Assembly (NCBI GenBank): GCA_018432315.1
Contig: JAHDLB010000004.1
Coordinates: forward strand, 1 to 64,000
Length of the DNA stretch: 64,000 nucleotides
Origin: Anaerolineae bacterium
Lineage (GTDB): Bacteria; Chloroflexota; Anaerolineae; Aggregatilineales; Aggregatilineaceae
Reading direction: 5' to 3'
The translations under genes were made by a program, and so were the position numbers. Below, in pieces: positions 25,545-33,615 of the stretch. The notes under the pieces are model-generated. The model did not search any database, was not told the origin of the DNA, and worked only from the letters and a program-made list of their open reading frames with translations. Numbering within the stretch: the stretch's first letter is position 1; each line of letters starts with the position of its first letter.

Positions 25545-25757
25545 TTAGTGATCGATGCCGATCATCACGTTCGAAGCCTTGATCACGGCGTAGGCGTCTT
25601 TGCCCACGGCCAGCCCCAGGCTCTCGGCGGACTCCTTGGTGATCACCGACACGATCTCGGTGCCACCCGGCAGCGCGATGACGACCTCGGTGTTCACTGC
25701 ACCGGGCGTGATCTGCTTGACCGTGCCTTTGAGCGTGTTGCGTGCGCTGAGTTTCAT
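25545..25757 (-). CDS. Molbindin (single Mop/TOBE domain)
   Basis: 70 aa, one Mop domain: MKLSARNTLKGTVKQITPGAVNTEVVIAL, then VITKESAESLGLAVGKDAYAVIKASNVMIG. Such proteins form hexamers that bind molybdate or tungstate and buffer it in the cytoplasm. AAGGAG nine bases upstream selects ATG 25757 over a longer frame. No molybdate ABC genes are close, so its place in a quinone cluster is unexplained. A TATATT -10-like sequence lies at 25798-25803 without a convincing -35. Confidence 0.92.
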   Translation of the reverse strand: MKLSARNTLKGTVKQITPGAVNTEVVIALPGGTEIVSVITKESAESLGLAVGKDAYAVIKASNVMIGIDH

Positions 25758-25829
25758 GAGGGTTGACTCCTTGTGATTGACGTTGAGGGTACACACGAAT
25801 ATAACATAAATTCCCCGCCGGGTGGCAGT

Positions 25830-26531
25830 TTAGGGCGGCCTGGTGCCCCAGTGAACGGCCATCGTGCCCAGCATGAAGCGCCGGTAGCCGACCTCGACCA
25901 GCCCGGCGGCGCGCATCAGCCCGGCGAGCTCCTCGGCGGTTTTGAAGCCGAGCGTGCTCTCCGGCAGGTAGCGGTACGCGTCCGCCTGCCCGCTGATGAT
26001 CCGGCCCAGCGCGGGGATCACGAACTTCAGATGAAACTGGATGAACGGGCGCAGCGGGCCGCGCGGGGGCGGAGTCGTGTCCAGCGTGACCAGCCGCCCG
26101 CCGGGCCGCAGCACGCGAACCTGCTCGGCCAGCGCGCCGGGGATGTCGGTCACGTTGCGGAACAGGTAGCCGCTGGTCACGGCATCGAAGGCGGCGGTGG
26201 CATACGGCAGGTGCAGCGTATCGGCGGCCTGCCACGCGATCGCATGCGCGCCGCTGCGCTGCTGGCCGACGCGCATCATCGGCAGGGCGAAATCCGCCGC
26301 CACGACGTGCAGGTCGGGCACCTGCCGCCGGGCCTCGAAGGCGATGTCGCCGGTGCCGGTGGCGATGTCGAGCAGCCACCCGCCGCGCGGCAGGGCCGCC
26401 TGCCAGACGACGAAGCGCCGCCAGCGCCTGTCCTGCCCGAAGGTCATCAGGCGGTTCATCAGGTTGTAGCGCCGCGCGATGCGCCCAAACATATCCTGCA
26501 CGTAGGCGGCGTGATCGGTGGTGGCGTTCAT
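25830..26531 (-). CDS. ubiE: UbiE/MenG-type quinone C-methyltransferase
   Basis: 233 aa. SAM-dependent methyltransferase for the last step of menaquinone (demethylmenaquinone) or ubiquinone synthesis. N-terminal VQDMFGRIARRYNLMNRLMTFGQDRRWRR is the UbiE signature, LLDIATGTGDIAFEA the SAM-binding motif I, and GYLFRNVTD (usual G[FL]RNV) the family motif. An anaerobic or Gram-positive-like quinone profile would make menaquinone the product, but the sequence alone does not prove it. It sits between MsrB and the molbindin in the cluster. Confidence 0.93.
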   Translation of the reverse strand: MNATTDHAAYVQDMFGRIARRYNLMNRLMTFGQDRRWRRFVVWQAALPRGGWLLDIATGTGDIAFEARRQVPDLHVVAADFALPMMRVGQQRSGAHAIAWQAADTLHLPYATAAFDAVTSGYLFRNVTDIPGALAEQVRVLRPGGRLVTLDTTPPPRGPLRPFIQFHLKFVIPALGRIISGQADAYRYLPESTLGFKTAEELAGLMRAAGLVEVGYRRFMLGTMAVHWGTRPP

Positions 26532-26579
26532 GCGTTGCGCGATCCTAACCAGCGGCTGGTCCGGGCCGGGAAGCGGAGA

Positions 26580-26987
26580 CTACTCTCCGGTGGCGGGCTT
26601 CAGTTCCAGCGCCACCGAGTTGATGCAGTAGCGCTGGCCGGTCTTGTCGCGCGGGCCATCGTCGAAGAGGTGGCCCAGGTGCCCGCCGCACCGGCTGCAC
26701 ACGACCTCGGTCCGGTTCATGCCGTGGCTGTAGTCCGGCTTCAGCTCGACGCTGCCCTCCTGGATGACGTCCCAGAAGCTCGGCCAGCCGCTGCCCGAAT
26801 CGAACTTGGTGTCGGACGAAAACAGCGCCTGCCCGCAGGCCGCGCAGTGGTAGGTGCCCTGGGTCTTTTCGTGAACGTACTCGCCGGTGAATGGGCGCTC
26901 GGTGGCCGCTTTGCGCAGCACGGCATACTGTTCGGACGTCAATTCTTCGCGCCATTCCGCGTCGGTCTTCTGGATTTTGTCGGTCAT
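26580..26987 (-). CDS. msrB: Peptide methionine (R)-S-oxide reductase
   Basis: 135 aa. Repairs oxidised methionine. Zinc site CAAC and CSRC, the substrate loop SGSGWPSFW and the catalytic Cys in RYCINSVALEL are all conserved, with the family's HLGHLFDDGP segment. CAGGAG nine bases upstream supports the start. Cytoplasmic, as there is no signal peptide. It is embedded between the ABC permease and ubiE with gaps of about 50-70 bases. Confidence 0.97.
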   Translation of the reverse strand: MTDKIQKTDAEWREELTSEQYAVLRKAATERPFTGEYVHEKTQGTYHCAACGQALFSSDTKFDSGSGWPSFWDVIQEGSVELKPDYSHGMNRTEVVCSRCGGHLGHLFDDGPRDKTGQRYCINSVALELKPATGE

Positions 26988-27053
26988 GGTGTTGCTCTCC
27001 TGCTCTCTCTTCGGATGAGGGAATCGGGCCAGTCTCGCCGCGTGCCATGCGCC

Positions 27054-27932
27054 CTAGTCAAGCTCCCCGGCGCGGCGCCAACGCCCGACGATCCGCTCCA
27101 GCACGTCGACCACCATGTACAGCAGCAAGCCGAGCAGGCTCATCGCCAGGATGCCGGCGTACATCTGGTCGAAGCGCAGCCGCTGCCATGTCAGCGTGAC
27201 GATATAATACCCCAATCCCTCGCGCGTGCTGTACTGCTCCGCGATGAACAGGACGGCGATGGCCGTGCCCACCGACACCCGCAGCGCCGTCAGCACGGCG
27301 GGCAGCGAGGCGGGCAGGTACACGTAGCGAAACAGCGCGCGCCGTCCCGCGCCCAGCGACCGCACCGACTGGATCAGTTCCGGGCGCAGGCTGGCCGCCT
27401 CGTCGCGCACCACCACCAGGATCTGGAAGAATAGGATCAGCGCGATCAGGAAAACCTTCGACGTTTCGCCGATGCCCATGATCACCAGGATCACCGGCAG
27501 GAACACGACCTTGGGGATCGGGTGGACCAGCCCGATCAGCGGCGAGAAAATGCGGTTGAGCACACGAATCTGGCCCAGGCCCATGCCGATCGGCGTGGCG
27601 AACAGCACGGCCACGGCGATCGCTTGCAGCACGCGCCCGGCGCTGATGACCGTGTGATCCCACAGGTCGCCCTCGCGCATCTCCTCGACGAAGACCGGCA
27701 GCACCTCCCACGGATAGGGCATGATGTCGCGGTCCAGGTAGGCCGCCAGCGCGATCCAGCACGCGACGAAGATCGCCAGCGCCAGCGCCAGATTGCCCAG
27801 CCGGGCGAGCGTCGTTTTCGCGGCCCGTTTCGCCGTGGCCGTGTCGCCCTCCCACACCGCCGGCGGGGCGGACAGGGGCCGCGCTTCGGCGGCGCGGGCG
27901 GCGTCGGTGAAGGGAGTCGCTTTGTCGTTCAT
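27054..27932 (-). CDS. ABC transporter permease, NitT/TauT (SsuC) type
   Basis: 292 aa, six membrane helices after a 45-residue hydrophilic N-terminus. The EAA loop is SVRSLGAGRRALFRYVYLPASLP. Members import nitrate, sulfonates, taurine, thiamine precursors or similar. It starts inside the stop of the ATPase gene (ATGA at 27929-27932), so the two are co-translated. Its binding protein is the unusual cytochrome c fusion encoded two genes upstream. Confidence 0.92.
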   Translation of the reverse strand: MNDKATPFTDAARAAEARPLSAPPAVWEGDTATAKRAAKTTLARLGNLALALAIFVACWIALAAYLDRDIMPYPWEVLPVFVEEMREGDLWDHTVISAGRVLQAIAVAVLFATPIGMGLGQIRVLNRIFSPLIGLVHPIPKVVFLPVILVIMGIGETSKVFLIALILFFQILVVVRDEAASLRPELIQSVRSLGAGRRALFRYVYLPASLPAVLTALRVSVGTAIAVLFIAEQYSTREGLGYYIVTLTWQRLRFDQMYAGILAMSLLGLLLYMVVDVLERIVGRWRRAGELD

Positions 27933-28747
27933 GCCTTCAGCCCCAAAAGCTCGCGCAGCTCGTTACACCTGTCGAGAAAGGCCGGCGTGCTGCGGTAGCC
28001 AGGCACGCCCGCGCCCGGATTCGACACGATCACCGGCTCGGTGTTGGGCGGCTGGCCCAGCACCAGGATGTGCCGCCCCAGGATCGCGGCCTCCTCGATG
28101 GCGTGCGTGACGATGACGCTGGTCAGGTCCATCTCGCGCTGGAGCTGGATGACCAGGTTTTGCAGGTCTTCGCGGGTGGGCGCGTCCAGGCTGCTGAACG
28201 GCTCGTCCATCAGCAGCAGGTCCGGCTGGAGCGCCAGCGTGCGGGCGATGGCGGTGCGCTGGCGCTGGCCGCCGCTGATCGCGCCGGGGTACTTGTTGCG
28301 CTGGTCGGCGATGTTCAGCCGCCGCAGCCACTGCTCGACCATGCGCCGCGCTTCCTGGCGCGACGGGGGCGGGGCGGTGCGCGGCGCGTGAGTGCCGTCC
28401 GGCCCGTATAAGCGACGCACGCGCAGCCCCAGCGCGACGTTGTCCCACACCGTCGCCCAGGGCAGCAGGCCGTAATCCTGCAGGATCAGCCCCGTCTCCG
28501 GGCGCGGGCGGCGGATCACGGTGTCGCCCACGCGGATCGTCCCGCTGGTGGCGCGGCGCAGCCCGGCGATCAGCGTCAGCAGCGTCGTCTTGCCGCAGCC
28601 CGACGCGCCGATGATCGACCACGTTTCGCCCGGCGCGACCTGCCAGTTGAAGCGGTCGAATACCGGGGTGCTGCGCGGCCCGTAGCGGAAGGTCAGATCG
28701 GTGATGGCGATCATGGCCTGGGTGTTGGTGGCGCTCATGTGAACCAT
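27929..28747 (-). CDS. ABC transporter ATP-binding protein, NitT/TauT (SsuB) type
   Basis: 272 aa. Walker A GASGCGKTT, Q-loop LILQDYGLLPWATVWDNVALGL, signature ISGGQRQR, Walker B LLLMDEPFSSLD and H-loop VTHAIEEA, all intact and typical of the SsuB/TauB group. An insertion (RRLYGPDGTHAPRTAPPPSRQ) lengthens the helical domain. The start is uncertain between ATG 28747 and ATG 28738; neither has a strong ribosome site. It energises the permease that overlaps its 3' end. Confidence 0.92.
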   Translation of the reverse strand: MVHMSATNTQAMIAITDLTFRYGPRSTPVFDRFNWQVAPGETWSIIGASGCGKTTLLTLIAGLRRATSGTIRVGDTVIRRPRPETGLILQDYGLLPWATVWDNVALGLRVRRLYGPDGTHAPRTAPPPSRQEARRMVEQWLRRLNIADQRNKYPGAISGGQRQRTAIARTLALQPDLLLMDEPFSSLDAPTREDLQNLVIQLQREMDLTSVIVTHAIEEAAILGRHILVLGQPPNTEPVIVSNPGAGVPGYRSTPAFLDRCNELRELLGLKA

Positions 28748-28809
28748 CCGGCAGGGTGCCGGGGCGAGCCGGTGGCGTGTGCTGCCCGCTCGCCCCGCGC
28801 CCGCGATCC

Positions 28810-30078
28810 CTATTCCAGCGTCAGCAGGTAGGCGACCAGGTCGTTCAGGTCGCTCTCGGACAGGTCCGTGTAGGCGGGCATGACGCCATCGGGAAAGCCC
28901 TCGGCCACGACCGCGCCCGGCTCCACGATGGATTCGTGCAGGAATGCCGCCACATCGACGTCCTCGTACTCCTCGGCGACTTCCTCGGCGATGCCCTGCA
29001 TTGTCGGCCCGGTGGCCTGCGCTCCGTCCAGCGAGTGGCAGCCGATGCAGCCCAGGTTGACGAACAGCGTTTCGCCGTTGGCCGGGTCGCCAGCCGCCGC
29101 TTCGGCGGGCGCGATGGCGTCCAGGAAGGCCGGGTTCACGCTGCTCTCATAGCTGGGCGCCTCGTCGATGATGCCCTGCTCGACCAGCCAGGCCATCGTG
29201 TCGTCCCAGGCCAGCGGCTGCGTGATGGCGTAGGTCGGGAACGGCGGCAGCTCGTACGAATCGCGCACGCTGTCCGGCACGTTCGTGTTCTCGATCCACA
29301 GGTCGCGGTAAGCCTCCGGGTCGGCGTTCACGTCCTCGGCGGCGCGCATCCACGCCCGCAGGAAGGCTTCGACCGCCTCGGGGTTGTCCTCGACGATCTC
29401 GGTGCGGAAGCTGAGCACGCTCTGGCTGAATTCGCTCTCGACCAGCGACGAGTCATCCGCGATCAGGATCGCGCCACCCTCGATCGCCGCCTGGGCCAGC
29501 GGGTCCGGCAGGCAGACGGCCTTCATCGTGCCTTCCATCAGCAGTTGGAAGCGCACCGGGATGTTCGGCTCGGCGATCCAGCTCAGCTCGCCGGCGCTCA
29601 CGCCGTTTTCTTCCAGGATGCGCTGGGCGATGTAGTGGATCACCGAGTTCTCGCTGATCCCGATCTCGACATTCTTCAGGTCGTTGGGGATGGTGATGTT
29701 GCTGCGCGGCGCGGCCAGGATGCGAAACTGTGGCGCGTCTTCGTAGGCGCGGCGGGCCATCGCCACGATCTGGATGCGGGCCTCGTCCTGGTTGAAGATG
29801 CCCGTGCTGATCAGGTCGTTGAGCATGCCGTCGATCTCGCCCGCCAGCAGCAGTTGATCGCGTTCCAGCGCGCTGCTGACCGGCACCAGCTCGATCTCCA
29901 GACCTTCGTCGGCGAAGTAGCCCGCCTGATCGGCCACGTAGAACGGCAGCACGTCCAGGATCGGCAGCAGCCCCATTTTGAGCTTCGTCTGCGCCTGGGC
30001 GCCCGGCTGGCCCAGCGGCAGCAGCGCCGCCGCGACCAGAGTCAACGCGAGCATGAGGGAAAACAGGTTTTTGCGCAT
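28810..30078 (-). CDS. NMT1/SsuA-like substrate-binding protein fused to a c-type cytochrome domain
   Basis: 422 aa. Signal peptide 1-29 (ending AQAQ). Residues about 30-310 are a type 2 periplasmic-binding fold of the NMT1/SsuA/TauA kind (KMGLLPILDVLPFYVADQAGYFADEGLEIELV, then IGISENSVIHYIAQRIL). From about 330 to 422 a class I cytochrome c domain follows, with haem motif CIGCH at 344-348 and a MPAYTDLSESDLNDLVAYLL tail giving Met400 as sixth ligand. Both domains are complete and in one frame. It is followed by its ATPase and permease genes and preceded by ubiA and ubiD. The substrate is unknown. Export is required for haem attachment, consistent with the signal peptide. Confidence 0.9.
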   Translation of the reverse strand: MRKNLFSLMLALTLVAAALLPLGQPGAQAQTKLKMGLLPILDVLPFYVADQAGYFADEGLEIELVPVSSALERDQLLLAGEIDGMLNDLISTGIFNQDEARIQIVAMARRAYEDAPQFRILAAPRSNITIPNDLKNVEIGISENSVIHYIAQRILEENGVSAGELSWIAEPNIPVRFQLLMEGTMKAVCLPDPLAQAAIEGGAILIADDSSLVESEFSQSVLSFRTEIVEDNPEAVEAFLRAWMRAAEDVNADPEAYRDLWIENTNVPDSVRDSYELPPFPTYAITQPLAWDDTMAWLVEQGIIDEAPSYESSVNPAFLDAIAPAEAAAGDPANGETLFVNLGCIGCHSLDGAQATGPTMQGIAEEVAEEYEDVDVAAFLHESIVEPGAVVAEGFPDGVMPAYTDLSESDLNDLVAYLLTLE

Positions 30079-30109
30079 GAATCGACTTTCTCCTTGTGTG
30101 TAGTCGGTA

Positions 30110-31039
<930 letters not shown>

Positions 31040-31041
31040 GC

Positions 31042-32856
31042 CTATACCCCGACCTGCGGCCACTTCTCGTCCACGCGGCGCCGGACGTCCTCGCTCATGG
31101 CGATCTCGACCGGCCAGCCGCGCGGGTGCCCATCGTCGGCGGTCTTGGTCGTGGCGTCGATCCCGATCTGCCCGCGCGGGCCATCGTCCCCGGCGAAGTG
31201 ATCGATCGGGCCGCCCCGGATGGCGATGTCGCGCCGCCAGTCGACGTTCCCCAGCGCCCGCCACGCCGCGTCGGATACGTTCTGCACGTCAACGAAGCTG
31301 TCCAGCGCTACAATATTCACCCCCGGCGCGGCGTCCCAGATCGCGTCGAAGACCTCGCGGACCGGGCGCTGCGCCTTGTCCACCGCCACCAGCACCACGC
31401 CCGCGCGCGGGCTGTGCCAACCCTCGCCCACCGCCGCCGTGATCGCCTCGGCGGGCAGGGGCGCGATCTCGACCGGGGCGCGGTCGGGCTTGCGCGTGGC
31501 GTCAACGCCGATCTTGCCGCCATACGAGTCGCGGATCGCGGCATGGTCGAGCTGGTCCACCGGGCCATCGACGATCGTCACGTCGCGCCGCCAGTCCACG
31601 TTGTTCAGCACGGCGGCGGCCACGGCGTCCAGGTCGTGGACGTTCACATCGGCGTCGACCACGACGAAGCCTTTGCTCAGCATCATCAGGCCCAGGCCCC
31701 ACAGCCCGTACATGACCTTCTGCGCGTGGCCGGGAAAGCGCGGCTTGAGGCCCACGATCACCAGGTTGTGAAAGACGCCCTCGGCGGGCATGTTGACGTC
31801 GGCGATCTCGCCCTGGAACAACTGCATCAGCGGCAGGAACAGGCGCTCGGTGGCCTTGCCCATCCAGTAATCTTCCATCGGCGGCTTGCCGACCACCGTC
31901 GTCGGGTAGATCGCGCCGCGCTTGTGGGTGATCGCCGTCACGTGGAAGACGGGGAACAGGTCCGGCGGCGTGTAGAAGCCGGTGTGGTCGCCAAACGGCC
32001 CTTCCATGCGGTGCTCGTTGGGATCGACGTAGCCCTCGATCACGATCTCGGCGTTGGCCGGGGCCTCGATGTCCTGCGTGATGCATTTGACGAACGGCAC
32101 CGGCTGGCCGCGCAGCCAGCCCGCCAGCAGGTACTCGTCGATGTTGGGCGGCAGCGGCGCGGACCCACACCACATCTGCGCCGGGTCGCCGCCCAGCGCA
32201 ATCGCGCACGGGATGCGGTCCTTCTGGACGGCGCGCGCCTCGCGCTCGTGTTCGGCGCCGCCCTTGTGACGCTGCCAGTGCATGCCCAGCGTGCGGCTGT
32301 CGTATTTCTGCAGGCGATACATGCCCACGTTGCGCGCGCCGGTGACCGGGTCGCGGGTGATGACCTGCGGCAGCGTGATGTACGGGCCGCCGTCCTCCGG
32401 CCAGCAGGTGGGGATCGGCAGCAGGTCCAGCGAGGGATCGTCGGTGATGATCACCTCCTGGCAGGGCGCTTTGCCCTGGCGGACGCGCTTCGGCCCCAGG
32501 CCGATGCTCCGCAGCGCGCCGAGGAAGTCCATCCCCCGCCCGGCCATGGCGCGCGGGCCCTGCGGCAGCCGGGGATCGATCAGCCGGCCCAGGTCGCGGC
32601 GCAGGTCTTCGAGATCGTCCACACCCAGCGCCAGCGCCATCCGCCGCGCCGAGCCGTAGGCGTTGATCAGCACCGGCATGGCCGAGCCTTCAACGTTTTC
32701 GAACAGCAGCGCCTTGTTCTGCGCGGCAGGCCCTTTGCTCACCCGGTCGGTGATCTCGGTGATTTCCAGGTGCGGGCTGACGGGCGTGGTGATGCGCACC
32801 AGCTCGCCTTCTGCTTCGAGCCGGTCGATGAACGCGCGCAGGTCGGCATAGGCCAT
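31042..32856 (-). CDS. ubiD: UbiD-family decarboxylase (MqnL-like)
   Basis: 604 aa, long for UbiD (about 480-500). Removes the carboxyl group from a prenylated aromatic acid using prenylated FMN from UbiX. The family core is clear: LFENVEGSAMPVLINAYGS, LPIPTCWPEDGGPYITLPQVIT, and the active-site Glu in HRMEGPFGDHTGFY. The C-terminal part contains two similar copies of an NVDWRRD...GGPxD...G(K/Q)IG(V/I)DAT block, so the last 100 or so residues look duplicated. AGGAG seven bases upstream fixes the start. First gene of the cluster, behind a promoter and palindrome. Confidence 0.93.
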   Translation of the reverse strand: MAYADLRAFIDRLEAEGELVRITTPVSPHLEITEITDRVSKGPAAQNKALLFENVEGSAMPVLINAYGSARRMALALGVDDLEDLRRDLGRLIDPRLPQGPRAMAGRGMDFLGALRSIGLGPKRVRQGKAPCQEVIITDDPSLDLLPIPTCWPEDGGPYITLPQVITRDPVTGARNVGMYRLQKYDSRTLGMHWQRHKGGAEHEREARAVQKDRIPCAIALGGDPAQMWCGSAPLPPNIDEYLLAGWLRGQPVPFVKCITQDIEAPANAEIVIEGYVDPNEHRMEGPFGDHTGFYTPPDLFPVFHVTAITHKRGAIYPTTVVGKPPMEDYWMGKATERLFLPLMQLFQGEIADVNMPAEGVFHNLVIVGLKPRFPGHAQKVMYGLWGLGLMMLSKGFVVVDADVNVHDLDAVAAAVLNNVDWRRDVTIVDGPVDQLDHAAIRDSYGGKIGVDATRKPDRAPVEIAPLPAEAITAAVGEGWHSPRAGVVLVAVDKAQRPVREVFDAIWDAAPGVNIVALDSFVDVQNVSDAAWRALGNVDWRRDIAIRGGPIDHFAGDDGPRGQIGIDATTKTADDGHPRGWPVEIAMSEDVRRRVDEKWPQVGV

Positions 32857-32881
32857 GGGATTCTCCTGAGTGTTCAGTTCG

Positions 32882-32897
32882 TTTAGAACAATCTAAA
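32882..32897 (-). promoter_or_regulatory. Palindrome in the ubiD leader
   Basis: TTTAGA-ACAA-TCTAAA, a perfect inverted repeat about 25 bases before the ubiD start and just downstream of the predicted transcription start. Operator candidate. Confidence 0.5.
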
Positions 32898-32906
32898 ACC
32901 TTGTTG

Positions 32907-32936
32907 ATTTTATCACGAGCGCGGGCGGGTTCCCAA
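32907..32936 (-). promoter_or_regulatory. Promoter candidate of the ubiD cluster
   Basis: Minus-strand TTGGGA (32931-32936), 18-base spacer, TAAAAT (32907-32912). Moderate match; no better site is seen in 32857-33026. Confidence 0.45.
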
Positions 32937-33026
32937 CGCGCGCCGGTCCGCCAGGACCTTTTGCCTATTTAACCCCGTATGGCGCGTCTTTAGAATGAAA
33001 ATGACAGGTTCGCGAGGCATTCATCG

Positions 33027-33326
33027 ATGAAACAGCGTGTGACGCTCAAAGGGGGAATCAAGGCGCTGGTCCTGCTCACCGGCGCCGTGTTGGCTATGGC
33101 GATGATCCTGGCCGCCGCGTTCGATCCGGGCGGCCTGTCGCCGTCGCTCGTCGCCGGGAACCTGGTCAGCGCCGCCGCCATCGCCGCCAGCGCGCTGGGC
33201 TGCCTGGCGATCTTGCGCCTGCTGGATGGCGTGTTCCACCGGCTGGACGCCCCGCCCACGCTGCCGCGCCGGGACTCCTCGCCCGACGGCCCCGCCTATC
33301 CCGCCGATTCGGTCTGGAACGACTGA
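33027..33326 (+). CDS. Small membrane protein, unknown
   Basis: 99 aa with two hydrophobic segments (about residues 11-33 and 42-66) and a hydrophilic, Pro/Asp-rich tail ending DSVWND. GAGG nine bases upstream and strong third-position G/C bias support coding. It converges with the zinc-ribbon gene, with one base between the stops. A short antisense frame exists but lacks a ribosome site. Function unknown. Confidence 0.6.
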   Translation: MKQRVTLKGGIKALVLLTGAVLAMAMILAAAFDPGGLSPSLVAGNLVSAAAIAASALGCLAILRLLDGVFHRLDAPPTLPRRDSSPDGPAYPADSVWND

Positions 33327-33327
33327 C

Positions 33328-33597
33328 TCAGCCGCTCACCGGGCTGTCCACCTGGATCCGCTGCGGGTTCGCCAGCACCGCTTCGACGGTCAGGCCCTCA
33401 TCGTCGTGATACCATTCTTCGTGATCGGACCACGCGCCGCAGCCGATAATCGGGCTGCACTGCGTCACGGTCCAGGCGCGCCCGCAGGCCGGGCATACGC
33501 CGTGCGTGTCGAACGTGTGCCACGTGTGCCCGCACGAGCAGCGCCACACGTGGCTCGGCGCGGGCCGCCAATCACAGCGCGGACAGGCAATATACAC
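33328..33597 (-). CDS. Small zinc-ribbon protein, unknown
   Basis: 89 aa. Cys pairs CPRC, CSCGHTWHTF and CPAC suggest one or two zinc-binding knuckles in the N-terminal half, followed by QCSPIIGC. The C-terminal half is acidic. GTG 33597 follows AGGAGG by six bases, so the start is good. It lies 18 bases downstream of the FtsX-like permease gene on the same strand. Nucleic-acid or protein binding is possible but not shown. Confidence 0.75.
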   Translation of the reverse strand: MYIACPRCDWRPAPSHVWRCSCGHTWHTFDTHGVCPACGRAWTVTQCSPIIGCGAWSDHEEWYHDDEGLTVEAVLANPQRIQVDSPVSG

Positions 33598-33615
33598 GAG
33601 ACACCTCCTGGGAGA

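Noticed and set aside
25798-25820. Possible ModE-type molybdate operator before the molbindin
   Set aside because: The TATATT/ATAACAT sequence lacks the paired half-sites of known ModE sites; only a weak -10-like element remains.
31040-31264. Upstream extension of the UbiA frame
   Set aside because: It overlaps the 3' end of ubiD, is Arg-rich shadow sequence, and UbiA homology starts after 31039.
32990-33239. Minus-strand frames antisense to the 99-aa membrane protein
   Set aside because: No ribosome site, and the plus-strand frame has better third-position G/C and two clear membrane helices.
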